64,000 bases of DNA from Sphingosinithalassobacter sp. CS137. GTDB taxonomy: Bacteria > Pseudomonadota > Alphaproteobacteria > Sphingomonadales > Sphingomonadaceae. A model generated the notes under the pieces. It saw nothing but the letters and a program-made list of their open reading frames with translations. It was not told where the DNA came from and ran no database searches. The translations under genes and the position numbers were made by a program. Each line of letters opens with the position of its first letter. Within the stretch, counting starts at the first letter, position 1. Location: NCBI RefSeq assembly GCF_014334115.1, contig NZ_CP060494.1, forward strand, positions 2,014,501 to 2,078,500, in the 5' to 3' direction. Shown here one piece after another: positions 25,843-33,394 of this stretch.

Positions 25843-26373
25843 ATGCTGAAGCTCTTGCTGCCCGCGTCCGCGCTCATCGCTGCGACGCCCGCCGCCGCGC
25901 AGGACTTCCAGTCCACCGAAGCGCTCGACACGCTGGTCGCCCAATTCACCGGCAAGGCGATTGGCGAGGAGGGTGGCGCACGCACGGCAGTCGATCGCCG
26001 GCTGCGGCTTGCTGCCTGCGCCGCACCGCAGCTCGAATGGCGCACCGATGCCCATGATGCCGTGGTGGTGCGCTGCATGGCGCCCAGCTGGCGCATCTTC
26101 GTCCCGGTCGACGCCGCACCCGCGGCGCAGGCGCAGGCGGCAGCCGCGCAGGGATCGACGCGTCCGGCGGATCAGGAACTGGTGATCCGCCGCGGCGATC
26201 CGATCACGGTCGAGGCAGGCGCGCAGGGCTTTTCGATCACGCGCGACGGGATCGCGATGAGCGATGCGGCCCCGGGCGCGCGCCTGCTGGTGCGGGTCGA
26301 GGAGCGCGAACCGCCGATCCAGGCGGTCGCCGTCCAACCGGGCCGCGCGACCCTTCCTGGATGGACCGATTGA
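25843..26373 (+). CDS. flgA: Flagellar P-ring chaperone FlgA
   Basis: A 176-aa periplasmic protein. Signal peptide ends AAA/QD at about 19-20. The SAF-like C-terminal part (QELVIRRGDPITVEAGAQGFSITRDGIAMSDAAPGARLLVRV) is typical of FlgA, which assists P-ring assembly. A Cys pair (RLAACAAPQLEW, VVVRCMAP) is also typical. AAGGAG precedes the ATG at 25843. Its own sigma54 promoter lies just upstream. Confidence 0.9.
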   Translation: MLKLLLPASALIAATPAAAQDFQSTEALDTLVAQFTGKAIGEEGGARTAVDRRLRLAACAAPQLEWRTDAHDAVVVRCMAPSWRIFVPVDAAPAAQAQAAAAQGSTRPADQELVIRRGDPITVEAGAQGFSITRDGIAMSDAAPGARLLVRVEEREPPIQAVAVQPGRATLPGWTD

Positions 26374-26381
26374 TTTTCTGC

Positions 26382-26408
26382 TAAAGCGCCGTTGCCGACG
26401 GCCGTTTC
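26382..26408 (+). promoter_or_regulatory. Sigma28-type promoter of flgM
   Basis: TAAAGCGC (26382-26389), 11 bases, then GCCGTTTC (26401-26408). The -35 octamer is identical to that upstream of fliD. The leader to the flgM ATG is about 28 nt. Confidence 0.7.
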
Positions 26409-26442
26409 TTCCGGTGTCGGCAGCAAAGCGAGGAATGCGGAC

Positions 26443-26736
26443 ATGGTGGATCCTATCGGCAGCAAACCGGCTAGCGCGATCGAGCGCCGTCCGGCGCCGG
26501 TCGGCCCTGCCGAGCCCGTCGTCGCGGCGCGCGCGGTAGAGGGTGCGACGTCGCAGAGTGCCGAGGCGCCCGGTGCGACGCTGCTCTCTGCGGCGATGGC
26601 CGCCGAGCCACCGGTCGATGCCGATCGTGTCGCGCGCATCCGCAAGGCGATCGCGGACGGAACCTTCCCGCTCGTGCCGTCGACCATCGCCGACCGGCTG
26701 CTCGCGCTCAAGATGAGCTGGAAGCCCCATGACTAG
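26443..26736 (+). CDS. flgM: Anti-sigma28 factor FlgM
   Basis: A 97-aa FlgM. The N-terminal half is Ala/Pro-rich and probably disordered; the C-terminal sigma28-binding region is VDADRVARIRKAIADGTFPLVPSTIADRLLALK. FlgM holds FliA inactive until the hook is complete, then is exported. GAGGA lies a few bases before the ATG at 26443; a reading from 26392 would overlap the promoter. Overlaps the FlgN-like gene by 8 bp. Confidence 0.88.
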   Translation: MVDPIGSKPASAIERRPAPVGPAEPVVAARAVEGATSQSAEAPGATLLSAAMAAEPPVDADRVARIRKAIADGTFPLVPSTIADRLLALKMSWKPHD

Positions 26737-27043
26737 GCAGGACGCGCTGGTCGCAGTGATCGAGGCCCTTCACGCGGAGATCGCCGCGCTCAAGGCAAAC
26801 GACGTCGCTGCGCTAGAATCGGCGACTCAGACCAAGCTCGCCGCGATCGAAGCGGTCGCCGCGCACGAAGCGACTCCGCCCGACGCGCAAATCCGCGAGC
26901 TCGCCGCCGAGGCACATCGCCTGAACGAAATGGCGCGTATCTACGTCAACCTGATGGCGGCAAATGTCCGCCGGCGCCTGCAGGATCTTGCCGGTGTGGC
27001 GGCACCCGCCTACCGCCCTGGGCTGCGGCTCGCCTACGGCTGA
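26729..27043 (+). CDS. flgN: FlgN-like export chaperone
   Basis: A 104-aa, all-helical protein (VAVIEALHAEIAALKANDVAALESATQTKLAAIEAV) directly after flgM. Size, helical pattern and position fit FlgN, the cytoplasmic chaperone of FlgK and FlgL. Sequence similarity is low, as is usual for this family, so the call rests partly on context. Confidence 0.72.
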   Translation: MTRQDALVAVIEALHAEIAALKANDVAALESATQTKLAAIEAVAAHEATPPDAQIRELAAEAHRLNEMARIYVNLMAANVRRRLQDLAGVAAPAYRPGLRLAYG

Positions 27044-27090
27044 GCCTTTGCGGCGCTTTCCGCTGAGCCGAACCGGCCACAGCTGCTAGA

Positions 27091-27108
27091 CTGGCACGCT
27101 CCTTGCTG
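27091..27108 (+). promoter_or_regulatory. Sigma54 promoter of the transglycosylase gene
   Basis: CTGGCACGCTCCTTGCTG has near-consensus -24 (TGGCACG) and -12 (TTGCT) with GG-N10-GC spacing. The predicted start near 27118 is 30 nt before the ATG at 27148, so this gene and probably flhA-fliA can be transcribed separately from flgM. Confidence 0.8.
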
Positions 27109-27147
27109 ATCCGTTCCCGCACCCAGGGGAAATCGGATCAGGGTTCG

Positions 27148-27996
27148 ATGAACGTCGCTTCGATCGGAAACACTGCGGACGTCCAGTCGGCGATCGCGCT
27201 GGCCAGCCGGCGTACCGGCGTCGACTTCAACTATCTGCTTGGCCAGGCGCAGGTCGAAAGCGGGATGCGGGCCGATGCGCGCGCCCGCACCTCCAGCGCG
27301 ACCGGCCTCTATCAATTCATCGAGCAGAGCTGGCTCGCCGTCGTCAAAGAACATGGCGAGAAGCACGGCCTCGGCTGGGCGTCCGACAATATTCGCCAGA
27401 GTGCGAGCGGACGCTTCACCGTCGCGGACCCCGCGACGCGCAGCGCGATTCTCGATCTGCGCACCAATCCCCAGGTCGCCGCACTGATGGCCGCCGAACA
27501 CGCGTCCGACAATCAGGCTGCCCTCGAATCGTCGCTCGGCCGCGCCACCAACGGGACCGATCTCTACATGGCGCATTTTCTTGGCCTGGGCGGTGCGCGC
27601 TCCTTCCTTGGAGCGCTGGAGACGAACCCTGGCCGGTCGGGAGCGTCGATGTTTCCCGCGGCGGCGCGCGCGAATCGCAACATCTTCTATGCGGCGAACG
27701 GCCAGCCGAAATCGCTCTCCGAAATTTATCGGGGCTTCGCCGCGAAGCTCGACCGCGGCGCCGCTGCCGTCGGTGCGACCGGACTCGCCTCGGCGTTGCC
27801 GAGTGGCGCGGCCGAGGTTCGTGCGCTCGCGAACGGCGGGGCCGTGATCCCCGGGACGCGCGCGGTCGCGGGCGACACGCCGTGGGTCGAAACGACGCTC
27901 GCCAATCTGAACACGCTGCGTCAGGTCGATCCGCTGCGCCCCACGCCCGACACTGCGCGGCTCGCCTATCTGATGCTCGCGAGCCTGGGGGGCTGA
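27148..27996 (+). CDS. Flagellum-associated lytic transglycosylase
   Basis: A 282-aa protein with an SLT-type domain at about 15-160: catalytic Glu in LLGQAQVESGM, then ATGLYQFIEQSWL and YMAHFLGLGGARSFL. The remainder is an unassigned tail. It probably opens peptidoglycan for the rod, replacing the muramidase half missing from FlgJ. No N-terminal signal peptide is visible, so export through the flagellar type III system is possible. The ATG at 27148 is preferred because the upstream reading overlaps the promoter. Confidence 0.85.
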   Translation: MNVASIGNTADVQSAIALASRRTGVDFNYLLGQAQVESGMRADARARTSSATGLYQFIEQSWLAVVKEHGEKHGLGWASDNIRQSASGRFTVADPATRSAILDLRTNPQVAALMAAEHASDNQAALESSLGRATNGTDLYMAHFLGLGGARSFLGALETNPGRSGASMFPAAARANRNIFYAANGQPKSLSEIYRGFAAKLDRGAAAVGATGLASALPSGAAEVRALANGGAVIPGTRAVAGDTPWVETTLANLNTLRQVDPLRPTPDTARLAYLMLASLGG

Positions 27997-28000
27997 CCGA

Positions 28001-30085
28001 ATGACTGCCGTTTCGCTTTCGCCCGCTTCGTTCGGACCCGCGATGAAGAGTTTCGCGCTGCCACTCGCGATCCTGCTGCTCGTGGCGCTGATGGTGGTCC
28101 CGATCCCGGCGTTCCTGCTCGACGCCTTCTTCATCATGAACATCATGATCTCGCTCGCCGTGCTCATGGTGGCGCTCAATGCGCAGAAGCCGCTCGATTT
28201 CTCCGCCTTCCCCACCGTGCTGCTCTTCGTCACGCTGTTTCGGCTCGGATTGAACGTCGCCTCGACGCGCGTCGTGCTCGTCCATGGCCACGAAGGCGAG
28301 GCCGCCGCAGGGCATGTGATCGAGGCGTTCGGCACCTTCCTGATCGGCGGCGACTATGTGGTCGGACTGCTCGTCTTCTCGATCCTGATCATCATCAACA
28401 TGATCGTGGTGACCAAGGGCGCCGGCCGCGTCTCCGAAGTCTCGGCGCGCTTCACGCTCGATGCGCTGCCGGGCAAGCAGATGGCGATCGACGCCGACCT
28501 CAACGCCGGCCTCATTACGCCGGACGAGGCACGCGCGCGCCGCATCGAAGTATCGACCGAAGCAGATTTCTACGGCGCGATGGATGGTTCGTCCAAGTTC
28601 GTGAAGGGCGATGCGATCGCTGGTCTGCTGATCCTCGCGATCAACATCCTCGGCGGCCTGATCCTCGGCACGATCACGCATCAGATGAGCGTGGGCGACG
28701 CCGCACAGACTTATGTGCTGCTGGCGATCGGCGACGCGCTGGTGGCGCAGATCCCGGCGCTGCTGCTTTCGATCGCCGCTGCCGCGATCGTCACGCGCGT
28801 CACTTCGAGCCACGATCTCGCCGGACAGATCGGTAGCCAGTTCGGCAGCCATCGCACCTGGACGCCGGTGGCGGTCATTCTGGGACTGCTGGGCATCCTC
28901 CCCGGAATGCCCGCGCTCGTCATCCTGCCTGCCGCTGCCGGCGCAGGTTTCGCCGCCTGGAAGCTCCGTGCGATTGCGAACCGACCGCCGCCGCCCGAGC
29001 CGGTGGCTACCGAACCGGCCGACCTCTCCAGGATCGGCTGGGACGAGGTGACCGACAGCTGCCACGTCATGCTCGACATCGGCTACGGCCTCGTGCCGCT
29101 GGTCGACGAGCGCCGCGGCGGCCCGCTCATGGGCCGCATCACCGGCGTGCGCCGCCAGCTCTCGAAGGAGCTGGGGTTCGTCGTGCCGCAGGTGCGGGTG
29201 CGCGACGACATCAATCTGCCGCCCTTCACCTATCGCATCCTGATCGGCGGCGTGGTGGTGGGCGAGGATTCGGTCTCGCCCGACGAGATGCTGGCGCTCG
29301 ACACCGGGGAAGCCGCGGGCTCGATTCACGGCAAACCCTGCAAGGATCCGACGTTCGGGCTCGACGCGATCTGGGTCAATCCGGGCGACGCCGACGCCGC
29401 GACCGGCGCGGGGTATCTCGTGGTCGATCCGGGCACGGTCGTCGCCACGCACCTCAATCAGATGCTGCTCCAGAACGCGTCGGATCTGCTCGGCCCCGAC
29501 GAGGTGCAGGCGCTGCTCGACGGGCTGAAGGACCGTGCGGCACAGCTCGTCGCGGCGCTGTCGCCGCAGCCGCTGCCTCTCACCACGCTGACGCAGGTGC
29601 TGCGCGGGCTGTTGGCCGAGAGCATTCCGCTCAAGGAATTCCGCCGCATTGCCGCCGCGATCGCGGTGGCCGCGCAGCGGACGCCCGACGCCGAGGAGAT
29701 CATCGAGCTGATCCGGCCCGAGCTCGGCGCGCTCATCATTCAGAAGCTCTGCGGCGTGCGCGAGCCGCTGCGCGTGATGACGCTGGAAGGGCAGCTCGAG
29801 GCGCTGCTGGGGCAGGCGGTTCGCGCCGACGGATCGAATCGGCACACGATCGAGCCAGACCTTGGCCAGCGGATCGCCCAGGCGCTCAGCCATGCCGCGG
29901 CCCCGCTGATCGCCGAGGCCAAGCCCTTCGTCCTCGTCGTCCAGCCTTCGATCCGGCGCGCGATTCGCAAGCTCGTGAAGAGCGTGCTGCCCGACACGCC
30001 GGTGATGAGCTTCTTCGAAGTACCCGAGGAGAAGCCCGTCGAGGTCGTCGCGGTGATCGGTGCGCCGGAGGCGCTTCCCGCATGA
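28001..30085 (+). CDS. flhA: Flagellar export gate protein FlhA
   Basis: A 694-aa integral membrane component of the flagellar type III export gate. About eight N-terminal TM segments (to about 320) include the FHIPEP signature region LFRLGLNVASTRVVLVHGHEG; a large cytoplasmic domain follows (DLSRIGWDEVTDSCHVMLDIGYGLVPLV) with binding sites for chaperone-substrate complexes. Length fits the family (about 690). Its stop overlaps the fliA start. No flhF/flhG follows, unlike in many polar flagellates. Confidence 0.97.
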   Translation: MTAVSLSPASFGPAMKSFALPLAILLLVALMVVPIPAFLLDAFFIMNIMISLAVLMVALNAQKPLDFSAFPTVLLFVTLFRLGLNVASTRVVLVHGHEGEAAAGHVIEAFGTFLIGGDYVVGLLVFSILIIINMIVVTKGAGRVSEVSARFTLDALPGKQMAIDADLNAGLITPDEARARRIEVSTEADFYGAMDGSSKFVKGDAIAGLLILAINILGGLILGTITHQMSVGDAAQTYVLLAIGDALVAQIPALLLSIAAAAIVTRVTSSHDLAGQIGSQFGSHRTWTPVAVILGLLGILPGMPALVILPAAAGAGFAAWKLRAIANRPPPPEPVATEPADLSRIGWDEVTDSCHVMLDIGYGLVPLVDERRGGPLMGRITGVRRQLSKELGFVVPQVRVRDDINLPPFTYRILIGGVVVGEDSVSPDEMLALDTGEAAGSIHGKPCKDPTFGLDAIWVNPGDADAATGAGYLVVDPGTVVATHLNQMLLQNASDLLGPDEVQALLDGLKDRAAQLVAALSPQPLPLTTLTQVLRGLLAESIPLKEFRRIAAAIAVAAQRTPDAEEIIELIRPELGALIIQKLCGVREPLRVMTLEGQLEALLGQAVRADGSNRHTIEPDLGQRIAQALSHAAAPLIAEAKPFVLVVQPSIRRAIRKLVKSVLPDTPVMSFFEVPEEKPVEVVAVIGAPEALPA

Positions 30086-30852
30086 CCGCAGCTCCCCAAA
30101 GGAAGATCGATGCCATGACGGCAGCCGCCGCGCAGTCGCCGCTTACCTATTCGCGCACTCCTTCGTCCGAACGCGAGGCGGAGGCGCTGGTCCGCCGCCA
30201 TCTGCACACGGTGCGCCGGGTCGCCTGGCACATCCACGGATCGATGAGCACGATCGTCGATGTCGAGGATTTGATCCAGATCGGGCTGGTCGCGCTGGTC
30301 GAGGCGGCGAGCGCGTTTGAGGATCGCGGGCAGGTGAGCTTCGAAAGCTATCTGATGACGCGGCTGCGCGGCGCGATGATCGACGAGCTTCGGCGACAGG
30401 CAACGCTGACTCGCGGCGCGATGCGGCGGCGGCGCGCGTACAACGGCGCGGTGGCCAGCCTTTCCGAGAGTCTCGGCCGCACACCCACCGATAGCGAAGT
30501 GGCGGAAAAGCTGGAAATCACGCCGGAGAAGCTGCGGCTGGAATATGCCACGGCCGAGGCGATCCGCTTCGATTCGATCGATGACGTCTATTCGGACGAG
30601 GCGCCCTGGTTCATGGCCGACGAGCCCGATGCCTTCGATCAGCTCGCCGAAGCCGATCAGCGCGAAGCACTGATCGAGGCGATCGCGGGCCTGCCCGAGC
30701 GCGAGGCGATGGTGATCCAGCTCTATTACGTCGAGGAACTCAACCTCGAGGAAATCGGCCAGGTGATCGGAGTCGGAGCCGCGCGCGTCTGCCAGATCAA
30801 GTCGGCGGCGCATGCGCGCCTGAAGAAGGCGTTGCGGGCGCGGCTCGGCTAG
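30082..30852 (+). CDS. fliA: RNA polymerase sigma factor FliA (sigma28)
   Basis: A 256-aa group 3 sigma factor. Region 2 has VDVEDLIQIGLVALVEAASAF and SYLMTRLRGAMIDELRR, region 3 SLSESLGRTPTDSEVAEKL, region 4 LPEREAMVIQLYYVEELNLEEIGQVIGV. It directs late flagellar promoters and is checked by FlgM. The first ATG overlaps the flhA stop; an internal ATG at 30115 with GGAAG 9 bases upstream is an alternative start. Ends against a convergent DUF1810 gene. Confidence 0.95.
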   Translation: MTAAPQRKIDAMTAAAAQSPLTYSRTPSSEREAEALVRRHLHTVRRVAWHIHGSMSTIVDVEDLIQIGLVALVEAASAFEDRGQVSFESYLMTRLRGAMIDELRRQATLTRGAMRRRRAYNGAVASLSESLGRTPTDSEVAEKLEITPEKLRLEYATAEAIRFDSIDDVYSDEAPWFMADEPDAFDQLAEADQREALIEAIAGLPEREAMVIQLYYVEELNLEEIGQVIGVGAARVCQIKSAAHARLKKALRARLG

Positions 30853-31271
30853 CGGTCGAGCAGCGCCAGCGTCCGATCGTCGCGCGCGCCCGAATAGAAG
30901 CCGTCGAGAACCGCGGCGAACCGCGCATCGCCGCTTACCGCCTCGAACAGAGTCATCGACGAGCGCAGTTTCATCGCATCGATGTCGCCGAGCATCGCCT
31001 CGGCCGTTCTGCGCCCGCGCCAGTCGAGCACCGCCTCGCTGCACTCGACAAGCCTGGGCCCGAGCTGGTCATGCGCCAGATAGGCGCACGCCTCGGCGCG
31101 GTCGACGATCGCATAGCGTTGCGCTTGCGCGCTACGGCCGAGCCCGGCGATCTGCGGAAAGACGAACCACATCCAGTGACCGCGCTTGTCGCCGGCGCGC
31201 AGCTCGGCGAGCGCAGCGGCATAGCTGTCGCGCTGCGCCGCGACGAAACGATCGAGTTCGTTCGCTACCAT
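30849..31271 (-). CDS. DUF1810 family protein
   Basis: A 140-aa soluble protein of the DUF1810 family: LDRFVAAQRDSYAAALAELRAG, GHWMWFVFPQIAGLG, YLAHDQLGPRLVEC and the terminal DDRTLALL are conserved features. Function of the family is not established. It overlaps the end of fliA by 4 bp, convergently, and lies inside the flagellar locus without an obvious flagellar role. A longer reading to 31334 adds 21 unconvincing residues. Confidence 0.85.
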   Translation of the reverse strand: MVANELDRFVAAQRDSYAAALAELRAGDKRGHWMWFVFPQIAGLGRSAQAQRYAIVDRAEACAYLAHDQLGPRLVECSEAVLDWRGRRTAEAMLGDIDAMKLRSSMTLFEAVSGDARFAAVLDGFYSGARDDRTLALLDR

Positions 31272-31320
31272 TGGTTCGGCTTCGCGCCGGCCGGCCGCTG
31301 CGTCAACTCCGCACGCGAAG

Positions 31321-31348
31321 AGCCCCGGCGGCATGGGCCGTCGGGGCT
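31321..31348. other. 12-bp hairpin upstream of the DUF1810 gene
   Basis: The arms 31321-31332 and 31337-31348 pair with one G-T wobble. Read on the minus strand it follows the flagellin gene by about 80 bp and has only a short T-poor tail, so a terminator role is possible but not clear. Confidence 0.4.
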
Positions 31349-31378
31349 CCCGTGCGCCCCCTCTTGCGAGGGAGTTGA

Positions 31379-31420
31379 CCGGTCGGGCGCGCCTGTCAGG
31401 GGGGTGACGCCCCCGACCGG
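31379..31420 (-). terminator. Structured 3' region of the flagellin transcript
   Basis: CCGGTCGGG (31379-31387) and CCCGACCGG (31412-31420) pair across a spacer containing a competing GGGGG/CCCCC hairpin (31400-31414). It begins 8 bp beyond the flagellin stop. No T-tract follows, so it may act as a stability element as much as a terminator. Confidence 0.5.
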
Positions 31421-31427
31421 CACAGCC

Positions 31428-33164
31428 TTAGCGGAGCAGCTGCAGAACCGATTGCTGGCTCTGGTTGGCCTGGGCGAGCATCGCAGTCGATGCCTGCGCC
31501 AGGATCTGCGCCTTTGCGAGCGCAGTCGTCTCGGCCGAGAAATCGGCGTCCTCGATCCGGCTGCGCGCCTCTTCGAGATTGGTCGAGATCGTGCTCAGAT
31601 TGTTGACCGTCGACTGGAGGCGGTTCTGCACCGCACCCAGATCACCGCGGCTCGCCGAGATCTTGTCGAGCGCCGCGTCGATCACCGCCAGCGCATCCGA
31701 AGCCTCGGTCTGGCTGCTGATCGCGAGCGTGGTGTTCGTCGCAGTCAGCCCGGTGGCGGTGAGTCCCGCCTCGGTGCCGGAGATGGCGACCAGTTCGCCT
31801 TCCTCGGCCGAGAGTGCGACCGTTCCGGTGGCCGTCACGCCGGTGGAGTCGATCGCCGTCAGATCCATGGCTTCACCGTCGGCGCCAGTGGCCGCAGTGA
31901 ACACGCCGTTGGCGCCCTTCAGCGCGACGTTCCCTCCGTCGGCGGCGGTCAGCACCAGCTTGCCGTCGACGTTCGACGCGACGATACCGGCATCGGACAC
32001 GCCATCGGCGTCGTTGATGGTCGCCACCAGGTCGTCGACGTCGGTTTCGGTGCCGGCCAGAGCGACGTCGGTATCGCCCACCTTGATCGTGATCGCTTCG
32101 GCTTCCGGACCTTCGGCGGTCACGCCGGTCGACAGGCTGGTGAGCGCGACGGTTTCGCCCTCGAAGTCAGTCGCCGCAGTGAAGACCGCATCGCCGGCCG
32201 CGAATTCGATATCGCCGCCGTCGGCACGCGTCAGCACCAGCTTTCCGGTATCGACCGACGCGACATAGCCCGCGTCGGTGACGGCCGACGTGGCGTTGAT
32301 GCGATCGGCCAGCGCCTGCACGCTGCCGGCGGTCTCGTCGGCAGCGGTAAGCGTGACCGTCTCGCCGCCGATCGTGAGGCTGAGCGCCTCGGCGATCTCG
32401 CCGGTATCGACCGTCAGCGTGACGCTGTTCGGCGCCTGGGTGGTGAACTTGCTCGCGTCGACGGTCAGCGAGACGGCGTTGGTCGCGGTCGCGGTGACGC
32501 CGGTTTCCTCAGACTTCGCGTTGATCGCGGCCGCCTTTGCCGCTGCCGATCCATCGGTGGAAGCGCCGATCGCGACACCGTTGATCGTCACGCTGCCCGC
32601 CGCCAGCGCAGTCGCGCCGACGTTACCGCCGCTGGCGCTTCCTTCGAGCGCCAGCAGACCCAGCTTGCCGGTCGACGCGGCCACCATCGACACGCTGATC
32701 GTCTCGCCGGCGTTGATGCCGGTCTGCAGCGTCAGGGCCTTGAGCGAACCGTCGAGCAGCTTCACGCCGTTGAAGTTGGCGGTTTTCGAGACATTGTCGA
32801 TCTCGGCGACCAGCTGGTCCATTTCCGACTGCAGCGTTGAGCGCTCGATCGTTCCGAGCGTGCCGTTCGCCGACTGAGTGGCCAGTTCCTTCATGCGCTG
32901 AAGCATGTTGGTGACTTCGCCGAGCGATCCTTCGGCGGTCTGGGCGAGCGAAATGCCGTCGTTCGCATTGCGGATGGCGACCGCCATGCTGCGAACCTGG
33001 CTCGTCATGCGGCTCGCGATGGCAAGGCCAGCCGCATCGTCCTTCGCGCTGTTGATCCGCTTGCCGGTCGACAGACGCTCCATGGCGGTCTGCAGCGACG
33101 CCGTTGCGCCCATCGACGCATTCGACGCGCGCAGCGACGCGATGTTCGTACCGATAACAGTCAT
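31428..33164 (-). CDS. fliC: Flagellin
   Basis: A 578-aa flagellin, the only one in the window. The conserved N-terminal D0/D1 ([17 protein letters not shown] ... [20 protein letters not shown]) and C-terminal D1/D0 ([34 protein letters not shown]...VLQLLR) flank a variable centre with FlgIN-type motifs. Two copies of a 69-residue module sit at about 284-352 and 379-447. GAGGAG lies 8 bases before the ATG. No clear sigma54 promoter was found; a weak sigma28-like pair (cggcatta/agaacgac on the plus strand, 33233-33258) is the best candidate. Confidence 0.96.
   Translation of the reverse strand: MTVIGTNIASLRASNASMGATASLQTAMERLSTGKRINSAKDDAAGLAIASRMTSQVRSMAVAIRNANDGISLAQTAEGSLGEVTNMLQRMKELATQSANGTLGTIERSTLQSEMDQLVAEIDNVSKTANFNGVKLLDGSLKALTLQTGINAGETISVSMVAASTGKLGLLALEGSASGGNVGATALAAGSVTINGVAIGASTDGSAAAKAAAINAKSEETGVTATATNAVSLTVDASKFTTQAPNSVTLTVDTGEIAEALSLTIGGETVTLTAADETAGSVQALADRINATSAVTDAGYVASVDTGKLVLTRADGGDIEFAAGDAVFTAATDFEGETVALTSLSTGVTAEGPEAEAITIKVGDTDVALAGTETDVDDLVATINDADGVSDAGIVASNVDGKLVLTAADGGNVALKGANGVFTAATGADGEAMDLTAIDSTGVTATGTVALSAEEGELVAISGTEAGLTATGLTATNTTLAISSQTEASDALAVIDAALDKISASRGDLGAVQNRLQSTVNNLSTISTNLEEARSRIEDADFSAETTALAKAQILAQASTAMLAQANQSQQSVLQLLR
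31824..32315 (-). repeat. Tandem duplicated module in the flagellin variable region
   Basis: Copy 1 is 32109-32315 and copy 2 is 31824-32030, each encoding 69 residues that share VTDAG/VSDAG, GKLVLT, ADGG, FTAAT and STGVTA in the same order. The 78-bp spacer encodes a further module start. The copies have diverged, so the duplication is not recent. Confidence 0.7.
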
Positions 33165-33394
33165 GTCCAAGTCTCCTCAGTGCTGGCGCTTCCCGCGTCC
33201 CCCCTGAACGGGAGCCCGAGCCGCCAGCCCTGAGAACGACCGCCGATCCGCGGCATTAAGCAGAAACTCGCTCTCGCGCGCGTGCGCGCGTAGAGGCAAT
33301 GCGCGCGGCGCGGTGAAAATCGTTGCGGAATCGAACAGACTTAACGGCTCGTTTACCACCTTTCCCCCAGAAGCAGCGCGACAGGGGGGATTTC

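Noticed and set aside
25985..26000. Enhancer-like CGGCA-N6-CGCCG in flgA
   Set aside because: One mismatch from the perfect motif and unpaired; not distinguishable from chance in GC-rich coding DNA.
26958..27015. Two imperfect enhancer-like sites (26958-26973, 27000-27015) upstream of the transglycosylase promoter
   Set aside because: Each has one arm mismatch. The location is attractive, but the evidence is too weak to annotate.
33233..33258. Sigma28 promoter for flagellin (TAATGCCG, 10 bases, GTCGTTCT on the minus strand)
   Set aside because: Spacer is one base short and the -35 is poor; mentioned under the gene but not annotated.
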